From the NCBI GenBank assembly GCA_028023455.1, contig JAQFVV010000143.1, forward strand, positions 412,001 through 476,000: a stretch of 64,000 nucleotides of DNA, written 5' to 3'. Positions within the stretch are counted from its first letter, which is position 1. The number at the start of each line of letters is the position of its first letter. The translations under genes and the position numbers were made by a program. Shown in pieces: positions 36,201 through 45,915 of this stretch. This DNA comes from Epiperipatus broadwayi. Its lineage: Eukaryota > Onychophora > Udeonychophora > Euonychophora > Peripatidae. The notes under the pieces are model-generated. The model saw only the letters and a program-made list of their open reading frames with translations. It was not told the DNA's origin and did not search any database.

Positions 36201-37038
36201 CAGCTTGAAATTAACTTATCAAAGACAGCTACGTAAGAATGTATTATATGGAGTTATAAGACAAAAATCACCTACATTTAAAATATGATTTTTCAAAAAA
36301 AAAGGAAAGATGCAAAGAAAAAAATTTGATTACACTTACAAAATAAACTTTTTATTTTTTACTAGATGAGATGAAAACAATTCTTTCATAAAATTTTTCA
36401 AAATAACAAAACTTTTTTAAAACATTAAAGTTTGTGTTACTTTGATTGACTATGCATAGAGTAACAAAAAGATAAAGCTTTTTTAGTTTATAAAAAAAAT
36501 CCTAACAAATATTGCCATATTTTATTACCAGTTAATTTAGAAAGTCTAATAAGAAAGTTCTATTTTTTAAAAAAATGATATTCTTTCTGGCATGCTTTTA
36601 AAACTGAATATAAAATTGCCACCAGCAACTTTTATTTCAATACTTAGTCAAAAAAAATAAAAGCAAAATGAATGAAAAGTAATCATTAACTTTGTGTTTA
36701 CATTTAATTCAAAACTTTTGTTTATATTATTTTTAAATAAATTTATGTACAGTATATTTCTTAGATGTATTGGTTGATGAAAAAAAAATTAATTATCATA
36801 GTCTTATTGTACTGTGACTCCTATCAAAAATTTATTAACATTATTTCTATGGGAAGTTGATTTGATTTATCATGCTATTTTTCCAAAACAAATCAACTGT
36901 GATGAATAAAAAGACCAATTATATTCACTTAATTATTATTGACAATGTAGTATTTTAGACACAGTATTCAACAATTATTAAAATTAAACATAACATGTCG
37001 AATATATTATTAAAAGTTCATAGGTAAATAAATCTTAC
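30247..37038. other. Upper part of the 17-kb kinesin intron, no gene recognised
   Basis: AT-rich sequence directly downstream (gene direction) of the first visible kinesin exon. A GC-richer patch at about 30640-30860 follows an acceptor-like TTCTTGTTTATTTCAG, but its frames end quickly and match nothing known to me. A second moderately GC-rich patch lies at 31365-31530. Plus-strand frames such as 33475-33699 show no domain. Homopolymer and TA microsatellites are common. Confidence 0.5.
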
Positions 37039-37164
37039 CTCTTTTGCATTACCATTTTTAAAAGCAACAGAATTTTCTGGTGGAGTTAATTGAACTACTG
37101 AACTGCTTATTTTTGAAATACAAACATCAGAATTACTTTCCAAAGGACGGACACGACAATAAAC
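37039..37164 (-). CDS. KIF23: Kinesin-6 (KIF23/MKLP1-like) motor exon, first visible
   Basis: A 126-bp minus-strand exon between acceptor TATGTATTAG and donor GTAAGAT, 42 whole codons. It starts VYCRVRPLESNSDVCISKI, the beta-1 strand of the kinesin motor (V-x-CRVRP), and ends LTPPENSVAFKNGNAKE. In KIF23 proteins this order (VYCRVRPL... V.L..PE......NG..KE) begins soon after a short basic N-terminus, so only one or a few 5' exons are missing. They were not found in 37165-64000 and are probably outside. The protein works with a RhoGAP partner (MgcRacGAP/CYK4) in centralspindlin. Introns below are filled with transposons. The nearest alternative, KIF20, lacks the PPE...NG..KE pattern. Confidence 0.92.
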
Positions 37165-37629
37165 CTAATACATATGTAAAAGTGTCAGAAATAAAATACA
37201 ACAATTTGCATTTACAGTAATTTTTGACAAATCAATTAATCAAGCAATAAAAAATTAATAATTTATTATAAAAATTAACAAAAATAAAATATTTCTAAGG
37301 TATACTCAGAATTTGATTATATATTTATAAGGTTTAAATACTTTATTATTTTATATATCATAAACATAATATAACAAATTAATAAGTTATATGCAATTTC
37401 CATACAAGATAAAGATCTTAAGTTACCTTTATTACTACTCATATAGATTTAAATTATAGTCTAAAATTAAACAATATCCCATTGTCTTATATTTTAAATA
37501 ATTCATTCAAATTATCTAAACAAAATTCAAATGAACACTTCTTGTGGAGTTTACAGAAAAAAAAAAACTTTATATTATGAATTCTTTTTTTGAAAAAAAT
37601 GTTAAAAGGAAATAGACATGAAAGCATCC
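37165..37629. other. Sequence upstream of the kinesin exon, no gene seen
   Basis: AT-rich sequence, presumably intron, since the exon starts in phase 0 after an acceptor site and has no initiator of its own. Confidence 0.6.
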
Positions 37630-39838
37630 AAATGAAGGTACAGCAGAATTGGATTATATTTTGACTAACAGAAAATACGTATTTCAAGACTGTAATGTTC
37701 TTAATAAATTTAACACAGGAAGTGATCATCGATTAGTAAGATGTAAAAAATGTTATTAAGATGTAAAATACATGTTAATACAAAACTAGAAAGACAAAAA
37801 TTATTAAGAAAAGCAATATTTACAGTTGATATTCCTAATCTTCAGAAACATACTAATGAATTTAAATTAGAACTTACAAATCGGTTTCAAGTATTAGTAG
37901 ATTTTGAACATGATTCAAATTTGAATGAAATTAATAAGAAAATACATTTTTAAAAACAGCAACAAAGATAGCTGCTAGAAAAAAGCAGCAATTGACCAAT
38001 AAAATTTCTACTGAGACGAAAGAATTTATGAAGAAAAGAATACAAAAATGATCCATTAAAAAAGATTAAATACCTCAAATTTTGTAAAATGGTTCAGAAA
38101 AAAGTTGAAAATGATATAAGAAAATATAAAGCTGTGAACTAGCAAGGAAATTTATACCTGCAATAACAAAAAAAGATGGAATTATTATTAAAAAGAGAGA
38201 TGACATCATGAAATGGGTAGAAGACTTCTATCAAGAATTATATAGTAATAAAGAACAAGTATTTCCTATACCTATTATATCTTCCGAATTGCCCAGAATT
38301 TTAAATGAAGAAGTGAGACATGCAATTAAATTTATGAAGAAAGGAAAGACTCAAGGTAATGATGGAATTATAATTGATATATTAAATGAAGCAGGTGAAG
38401 AAATAGAAAATGTTTTAGCAAAGTTATATACCAAATGTCTAAATGATAAAGATGTATACGAGATGATTGGAAGAATGCAGTATTAATATTAATATTTTAA
38501 AAAGGTGATAAAGAAGGTATTAGAAATTATAGACCTATCAACCTTTTATCAGTTTTATACAAAAATTTTACCAAGATCATTACAACTCATCTACAGAGAA
38601 CATTGGATTTCCAACAACCAAGAGAACAAGCTGGATTTAAAAGTGGTTTTAATACAGTAGATCATACCCAGATATTGAGAGAAGTTATAGAAAGGGCAAA
38701 TGAATATGAGATGCCATTATGCTTTGGATTTGTAGATTATGAAAAGCATTTGATTCTATAAGCATTTCTTCAAATGATTAAAGCATTGGATCATCAAGGT
38801 ATAGATCCAGTATATTATCATATTTTAAAAAATATTTATAAAAATGCACCAGCAACAATCAGATTACATAATGATACTAGGAAAGTCAACATGGAGGATA
38901 TAAGACAGGGTGACTCCATATCTCCAAAACTTTTTACAGCAGTGGTGCCATAAGTATTTTGTGGATTAAAATGGGAAACTAAAGAAGTGAAAGTAAATGG
39001 AGATTATTTAAGTCATTTAGATTTTGCAAATGATTTAGTTGTTTTTTGTAAATAATGCTTTAGAGCTGCAGGAAATGCTGCAGGAGTTATCAGATGAAAG
39101 TAGGAAAGTGGGACTAAAGATAAATGTTAAAAGGACTAAAGTAATGTTCAATGGATTTTCACAAAATATGAAAATAAAGATTGATTATAATGAGTTAGAA
39201 GTTGACAGCTACAAATACCTTGGTCAGATTATTAATACAGATGGAAACATAATGGATAAAATTAATCATAGAATTAAACTTGGTTGGAGTGAATATGCCC
39301 ATGTGTTTGAAAAGGAAGGTTTTTTAATAAATGTATTTTACCAGTTCTTACTTATAGAATTGAGACTTCGACACTTAATAGAAGAGCAATACAGAGACTT
39401 ATGGAGAGATGCATGTTAGGACTACCAAGAGGAGGTCAAAAACGCAATATATGGGTAAGAGAACAAACAGGTGTTACTGACATCATTGAAAAAATTAAAA
39501 GGCTGAAGTGGAGTTAAGCTGGACATATTTCTAGAAGAGATGATAATAGATGGAGAATTGAAATCTTAAACTGGATTCCAAGAGATTACAAAAGACCCAG
39601 AAAAAGACTACATGTGAGATGGATGGATGAAATAAGAAAGTGTGCAAGGGTGATGTGAAGAAGAGAAGCTAAAAATTGGAGATGGTTTGAACTTGGAGAG
39701 ACGATCCTGCAGTGGATTGATGATGACCCGAGAAAATATATTGTAACCAGTTGGGTTACAACCACACAATAATTTAGTGGCAAACAAAAATTATAGATAT
39801 TTTCTACATTCATTGAAATAAAAAAATAAATAAATAAC
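37630..39838 (+). pseudogene. RTE-like LINE, 5'-truncated, frameshifted
   Basis: Begins within the endonuclease end: ELDYILTNRKYVFQDCNV and FNTGSDHRLVR, the SDHR motif of APE-type nucleases. Then the linker, MKWVEDFYQELYSN (38208 on), KKGKTQGNDGIIIDIL, KKGDKEGIRNYRPINLLS, a LDFANDLVVF stretch standing at the palm catalytic box (39020-39045; N-D rather than D-D), and the C-terminal LGQIINTDGN. The order and sequence are those of RTE-clade reverse transcriptases common in arthropods. At least six frame breaks and several stops. The 3' end is A-rich with AAATAAATAAAT at about 39820-39836. Degraded relatives lie at 12040, 21220 and 27230. Confidence 0.88.
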
Positions 39839-39876
39839 TCTGATTTAAAATATTGTTTTATAAATTAATCTTTTAA

Positions 39877-40034
39877 AAGGTGAGGAGGAGGATGGGGGGA
39901 AGGCAGATGAGGGGGAGTGAACAGGGAGGGGAGGGGAGGAGGGAGGGGGAAAGGGAGGAGGAAGAGAGAAAGGGGAAGAGGGGGGAGGAGGATAGGGGAG
40001 GGGTAGGGGAGGTGAGGAGAGGTAGAAGAAGAAT
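39877..40034 (+). repeat. G-rich polypurine tract
   Basis: About 158 bp almost wholly A and G on the plus strand, with many GGGG and GGAGG runs (for example GGGAGGGGAGGGGAGGAGGG). Only a handful of pyrimidines interrupt it. Such mirror-like purine tracts can adopt G-quadruplex or triplex structure. The plus-strand frame 39880-40074 is a shadow of this low-complexity sequence. Confidence 0.93.
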
Positions 40035-40069
40035 GTATTATTATTATAATAATTTATTTTTTTATTATT

Positions 40070-40225
40070 ATTGATAATGAAAAACTTTTTATTTCTATTT
40101 AATTATTTTATTATATATTAATGTTTTTTATTTTATTTGTACATGTACTTTTGTTAAGCTCCATGCATGATTTTTTTTTATCACATGGAGATTATATGTT
40201 TATTAAATTAAATTAAATTATTATT
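40070..40225 (+). mobile_element. 5'-truncated 3' end of the CR1/Jockey-like LINE
   Basis: GATAATGAAAAACTTTTTAT through GTACTTTTGTTAAGCTCCATGC to AAATTAAATTAAATTATTATT matches the 3' ends of copies A (44947-45085) and B (57393-57535). Only the last ~140 bp are present, the usual outcome of incomplete target-primed reverse transcription. Copy A starts immediately after its ATT tail. Confidence 0.88.
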
Positions 40226-40677
40226 ATTATTGATTACTGCTGCTGACTTTGTAAAGTTAACGTCTTATTTGTCTCTGATTTTTTAATTCTATAATTCTTA
40301 TTTGGCTAAGTTTTTTTTTTCTATTTGTGATGGTATTATTAAGTAGAGTTTGGAGAATTTATTGATGTTGTTTTGAATGTATTTTATTTTCTAATGGTTT
40401 TATATTTCAATTTTTATTTGATTTCTTTAACTTATTTTTAAGTAGCCTTTTTTTTTTTTCTCTTTTTTTTTTTTATCTTGCTTTACAATTTTTTTTTTTA
40501 TCTTAGTTTTTTATCTTTGTTAGTATTTTTTTTAATTAATTGATTTATTTTATTCATTTGGGGTTGTTTTTTCCTCTTTACTTTAGATTTTTAATTATTT
40601 TACTTTTTAATCTCTGTTGAAATTTTAATTAGTTTTAATTTTTTTTTTGTTTGTTTGGTGTTAAAACTTTAGATTTT

Positions 40678-40787
40678 GTCAAGCGTTGTTAGCCGAGAGG
40701 TCATTGCAGCCACCGTGCAAGCAAGTAGTTGGTTGCAACAGTTGTGGGTTCGCCTCCCAGCCAATGCTATGACATATGTAAAAAAAA
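40678..40787 (+). mobile_element. tRNA-Leu-like mini-SINE (retroposed tRNA)
   Basis: A 110-bp insertion bounded by a 15-bp target duplication AAAACTTTAGATTTT (40663-40677 and 40788-40802). The body at 40682-40768 has a 7-bp acceptor stem (AGCGTTG with CAATGCT, one G-T pair), a D-arm-like TTAGCCGAGAGGTC, a long variable region and a T-arm TGTGGGTTCGCCTCCCA containing box B. GCCGAG-GGTC and GTGGGTTCG..TCCCA suit a class II, Leu-type tRNA. A short GACATATGT and an A-run follow. Copy B of the LINE has the uninterrupted target at about 53617. Whether this is a SINE family or a single retroposed tRNA cannot be told from one copy. Confidence 0.85.
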
Positions 40788-40811
40788 AAAACTTTAGATT
40801 TTATTATTCTT

Positions 40812-41738
40812 ATTGATAAATGTAATTCTTGTCATTTAGCTCTTCCTTTTGGTGAAAATTTTATAACTTGTCTGGGTTGTAATGGGAATGTTCATTTTAA
40901 ATGTAGTACTGTAAGTAAAAAGACATTTAAAAATATGTCATCTACAAATAAAGCATTATGTAGGTGTAAAAATTGTGAAGCAGTAACTAATTTAAATTTG
41001 ACTTTAAATTATGGATCTAGTTCTGATTCCTTATCTAATTCTTTAGATAATAATTCTAGTCTTGAATTACTTCAGCAGATGAATAGAAAACTTGATATGC
41101 TATCTGTTTTACAGAATAATATTGATTCCTTATCTGTCTTTTGCTAAACTTACTTTAGAACTTGATTTAATTCAAAATAATATAAAAATATTGATTAGAG
41201 AATTTAATGAAATGCAAGAAAAAGTAAGGCCCAGGATTCTTTGTTATGCAATATGGAAAAAGAAAAAAAATTTTTAAAGCAGCAAAGATTAGAAAACAAT
41301 ACTGAAATTGTTGGTGTTGAATATGCTAATGATGAAAATTTATTTAATATTGTTGAAAATATAGCTAAAAAATTAGAATTGTCAGATTAATAAAAATTAT
41401 ATTAATTCTATTTATAGATTAAAATATGGAGGTAGTTTTAGGCCTGTAATAAAAGCTAATTTTGTTAGTAAAATGGTAAGAGATTTATTCTTGTTAGGAG
41501 GTAAAGAATTAAATTACATCTATCTGATGTTTTGCCTATTGCTACAGTTGATAAGCATATATATTTAAATGAAGATTTGTTGCCTGAAAATAGGAAATTA
41601 TTTTGGAAAGTTCGTACAATGGCTAAAGAAAATAAGTATAGGTTTGTTTGGATTAAAGATGGGAAAATTTGGTTGAGGAAAGATACAGGAGATAGGGCTA
41701 TTAGGATTGATTCTGAATCCGATTTGTCTAATTTATGA
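40812..41738 (+). pseudogene. LINE ORF1 protein, copy A
   Basis: Starts at a position where copy B has ATG (here ATT). N-terminal C4HC3 PHD-like finger: CNSC, CLGC, HFKC and CRCKNC. Then a Ser/Asn/Leu-rich linker and a coiled coil (ELLQQMNRKLDMLSVLQNNI). The FP25K (Baculo_FP)-like C-terminal domain has INSIYRLKYGG, IYLNEDLLPENRKLFWKVRT and KYRFVWIKDGKIWLRKDTGD. The frame is broken at about 41140, 41240 and 41385. ORF1 proteins of this kind bind element RNA. It ends with TGA at 41736-41738, in frame with the ORF2 region. Confidence 0.87.
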
Positions 41739-44700
41739 CATGGGTTATCTTTTAAAAATATTCTTACAGGAGATAATTTGGCTATTGAAAATTTTAAGAT
41801 TTTTCAGATAAATATTCGTAGTGTGAGGAAACACTTTGATGAGTTGTTAGTTCTTTTACATTCACTTGATTATTCATTTGATATTATAATTTTGTCTGAG
41901 ATCTGGATTAAGGAATGTGAAAAAGGACTATGAGTTAGAGCAGGGGTTCCCACCCCTATCCCCGCGGGCACCATGGCGCCCGCAGACCATTTTATGTGTG
42001 CCCACCGCTATCCGAACACGATAAAAAATTATTTATCTGATACAAATAAATTTAATTTTTAAAATTTCTTTTAAATTATTGTATTATATTGTAATCAAAT
42101 TGTAGGGCATAATTTACTTTTACAGCGTAAAAAATATAAACGGTAATTATGTTAAAATTTTATTTTTGAAAAATATTTTTTTGTACATTATGTGTATTAT
42201 TAACAATATCCAAATATAAATTTACATTAAAAAAAGAAATGGTGCTCGCCACCTGTTTGAAAAAAATAAAAAATGCCCGCCACGAGACCGGTATTATAGA
42301 ATGTGCTCTTAAGTGCAAAAAGGTTGGGGACCCCTGAGTTAGAGGAATATACATCAATTATTAATTCTAGGATTAATAATAGGTCAGGTGGAGTTTTAGT
42401 TTATTATAAATCAGTGCTTTGTGTGACTTCTATTGATGCAGTTCTTGATTCTTCTGAGTGTCTTGTTTTAAATTTCATTTTAGGTTCAGACAAATTAACA
42501 CTTATTGCTCTGAATACGTCTTACAGTCATACAGTTGAAAGTTTTAGTGATGAACTTGGTGATTTACTTACTAGATTAAATGATAAATTCATAATTCTTG
42601 TTGGTGACTTGAACATTGACATTTCTGGTGAAATTTCTGTTGCTGCTCAACATTATTTAAATATGCTGTCACGTTTTAGATTTATTCAATGTTTATTTCA
42701 TCCTATACGTGTTACATCTTCACTTATTGACCATGTCTTTGCTAGATGTTCTGAAAATATTCTTTTGAAAACATCTTTTTTGGATTGGTGTGTTACAGAT
42801 CATAGAGGAATTGTTGTTACTTTTAAAAAGAATTTTTCTCATAGGACAGAGTGCTTTAAACTTTTATCTTATGATCGTTTGCATTGCTTAATTACTAAAT
42901 ATAATTGGAATTTAATCTTTGAGTTGAATGATGTAAATTGTGCATTTTCATTCTTTGTTGACAAGATGAAAGAGTTTATAATTTTCTTTTATAAATATGT
43001 AAAGAAGAAAGATTTGAAGAGACATGATTGGATTACAAATGAGTTAATATCAAAAGTTAACAGAAAAAATAAATTGTATAAGCTTTTCAAAAGGTTTCCT
43101 GCTAATGAAAAATTTAAAATTCAGCTAAAAGTTCTTGGTAAAGAAATAAAGAAAGATATAGTCAAAGCTAAATGGTTTTTCTATTCTACTCAAATTGATT
43201 CTTTAAAATGAACTAAATTAAGCAACTTTTGGACTGTTGTTAAAAAATTTATTTTTAGGGAAGGATTTTCACAAATTTCTAGACTAAAGATTAATGAAAT
43301 ATCTATTGATGTTTTAAATAATTCAAAACTAATAGCTGATCATTTCAATCAATATTTTGCACATAGTGTGGAATTGTTAATGAATAGTTTTGAAAATAAT
43401 TGCAGTTCTCATGTTTTTCAATATAAAAAATCTATTGTGAATTCTTTTGTTTTTAAAGAGATTGAAGATTGTGAAATTTTAGATTCTTTTTATAAAATGA
43501 AACATAAGAAATGTGTTGGTTTGGATTGTATTTCTGTAAAAATATTAATTGAAAATGTTTCCATTCTTTTACCAATTTTATCTTTTTTATTTAATTCTTC
43601 TATTGATTCAGGTATATTTCCAGATTGTTTAAAATCTGCTGTTGTAAACCTATTTTTAAGAGTGGAGATAGGGAATGTTTGGATAACTACAGGCCAATTT
43701 CTATTTTATCAACAGTGTCTCAAATTTTGGAAATGTTTGTAAAAAACAGAATTGTTTTGTTTTTTCACAAATATAATTTATTTTCAAACAATCAATTTGG
43801 GTTTTTGCGAGGAAGATCTACAGAACTGGCTTTATCTGAACATGTTTCAGTCATCACTGAATCTTTAGAAACGGGTACAAAACTATAGGCATTTATTTGG
43901 ATTTGCGGAAAGCATTTGACTGTGTTCCACATAATATATTAATAATTAAGTTACACTATTGTAGCATAAGGAGTACTATGCTTGAATGGTTTAAATCTTA
44001 TTTAAGTAATAGAAGCCAATTTGTTAAAATTAATAAATTTTTTGAGTGGTTCTGAAATAATTAGATATGGAGTTCCTCAAGGTTCAGTTCTGGGTCCATT
44101 GTTATTTACTGTTTATATTAATGATCTGCTTGATCTTTCTCTTCATTCTAACATTTGATACTGCTTTCGTTACTTCTGCAGTTTCGTACAGTTTACTTGA
44201 GAAACTTGTGAATGAAGATTTATTTAAAATTACACAATGGATGAACAATAATAGATTACTGCTAAATATTAATAAGTATAATTACATAATATATTCTCTT
44301 AAAAATATTCCAGCAAAAGACTCGTTAATTCAATTGCCTTCTGTAAATCAAACCTCTTGTCAGAAAATTACCAGGACTTCAACAATTTCTTACCTTGGCT
44401 TGGTTTTGGATGAGTATTTACACTGGGATAGGCATATTTTTTGGCTTCAAGTAAAATTAAGAAAACTTAATTTTATTTTTTATAGATTAAGAGATTGTTT
44501 GAATAAATCTGTCCTATTAAGTATATATAAACAAGTTTTCTTAAGCAGACTTTGTTATGGTATAACATTATGGGGTGGCACTGCAGCATATTTTTTGAAG
44601 TCTTTACAAACCTTACAAAATTTTACATTAAGAATTATCTTGTTTAAACCTTTGGATTTGTCAAGATTTGAATTATATAAGTGTGGTGGAGTTTGAATTA

Positions 44701-44980
44701 TTCATCAATTATTTTTAGTGAATATTTTGTGTTATTATATTAAATACAAAGGAAGGAATAAAAATAATTATTCATCAATAATGGTGACTAGATCAAGTGA
44801 TTTGGATTTATTATTTGAACCAGCATACTTTAAAACTCATTGTAGATATCAGAAGTGTTCACTTTTATAAGGAACATTGGATTTAATGTTAATGACCTAT
44901 CAAGGAAAACTTTGAGAAAATTCATTATGGACTTGATTATTATTGATGATAATGAAAAACTTTTTATTTCTATTGAATTT
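41739..44980 (+). pseudogene. LINE ORF2, endonuclease-reverse transcriptase, copy A
   Basis: Follows ORF1 in the same frame after one TGA, with no ATG before the nuclease start (FKIFQINIRSV at about 41793). APE endonuclease: SEIWIKE, then after the hAT insertion SGGVLVYYK, LVGDLNIDISGE (43-aa spacing as in the family) and VTDHRGIVV. Reverse transcriptase: DCISVKIL, DNYRPISILSTVSQILE, FGFLRGRSTELAL, LDLRKAFDCVPHNIL and GVPQGSVLGPLLF. The catalytic FADD box is lost by a ~16-bp deletion at about 44155. C-terminal YLGLVLDEYLHWDRHI. It would nick target DNA and prime cDNA. Dead copy: several frameshifts. Confidence 0.88.
41941..42336. mobile_element. Short non-autonomous hAT element (MITE)
   Basis: 396 bp with ends CAGGGGTTCCCACCCC and GGTTGGGGACCCCTG and a perfect 8-bp target duplication AGTTAGAG (41933-41940 and 42337-42344). 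No transposase. GC-rich subterminal block CGCGGGCACCATGGCGCCCG at the left. Inserted in the endonuclease region of LINE copy A; copy B lacks it (see 54735-54760). The open frame starting at 42303 begins in this element's right end and reads into the LINE, a chance fusion. Confidence 0.95.
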
Positions 44981-45295
44981 TATTATATATTAATGTTTTT
45001 TATTTTATTTGCACATGTACTTTTGTTAGGATCCATGCGTGATTTTTTATCACAAGGAGATTATATGTTTAAGAAATTAAATAAATTGTTGTTGAAGTTG
45101 TTGCTGCTGCTGCTCCTGCTGCTGTTGTTATTGTTGTTGTTATTATTATTATTACATTTCAAAGGAACTTTATTGACAAAGAAAATAAAAGGTTACAATA
45201 GGTTAGAGTTTATGCATTTAAAAAAAATTTTTTTTTTGTTAATAGAAAAAACACCCATAGAAAAAATTATGTATTACCTTGTTAATAAATAATGG

Positions 45296-45630
45296 TAACA
45301 CACAAAAAAAAAGCAACAAAAAATAAAAATTGTATACAATGAATAGTTGGATCAAAAAACTGAACGAAAAACCTTGCAATAGCAAAAATTAAACTGAAAA
45401 ACAAATCTATTACAAATATGAATAGAAAAAAGTTTCATTACCAGAGCATCATATTATTATAATGACAAAAAAAAAAAAATGAAACAAAAAAAAATTATAT
45501 ACAATGAAAAAATTTGATCAAATAAACCAAAGGAACACACCTTACAGTAACAAAAAACCACAAAACTTATTATAACAATGAATAGAAAGAAAAAATCTTT
45601 ACCAGAGCACATAAATAAGAAAACATTCTT
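45296..45630 (-). repeat. Tandem repeats in the LINE 3' UTR
   Basis: Two diverged units of about 165 bp. Each has poly-A, then TATACAATGAA, GATCAAA, CCTT.CA.TA.CAAAAA, ATGAATAGAAA and TTACCAGAGCA in the same order (about 45296-45462 and 45463-45630). Confidence 0.75.
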
Positions 45631-45915
45631 TGAAAGCAATATACCATGTTATAAATTTGAGGCAAGTCGCATTTGAGACCATGTGCTAATGTATGTTTGT
45701 GTCTTATTTTTTATCTCTTTGCTGGATTTGTATTAATTTATTTTTTATTGTGTTTTGATGTCTTCTGGTATTTGTGTTTACACTAAAATTACATCTTGTG
45801 CACCAGAAGGCATATAGGATAAATGTACTAGCCCTAATACTGGAAAATTAATTTTTTTCATATGCTTGTACCAAATATCTGATTGTTGTATTTTCCCGTG
45901 TTTTAATATTGGAGA

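Larger units (their letters stand above)
40237..45150 (+). mobile_element. CR1/Jockey-like LINE, copy A (full-length, degenerate)
   Basis: About 4.4 kb of LINE after subtracting two insertions. It starts at CTGCTGCTGACTTTGTAAAG, in the ATT tail of a previous truncated copy, and ends in a long TTG/CTG/TTA microsatellite (45087-45150). Order: 5' UTR, ORF1 (PHD-type finger, coiled coil, FP25K-like domain), ORF2 (APE endonuclease, reverse transcriptase). Closely parallels copy B at 51655-57545 along its whole length. It contains a tRNA-like SINE (40678-40787) and a hAT element (41941-42336), both absent from copy B. The reverse transcriptase catalytic box is deleted. Confidence 0.92.

Noticed and set aside
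39880-40074. Arg/Glu/Gly-rich 64-codon frame
   Set aside because: Low-complexity translation of the G-rich purine tract.
45087-45150. CRISPR-like or coding Leu repeat
   Set aside because: Simple CTG/TTG/TTA microsatellite forming a LINE tail; the poly-Leu frame is composition.
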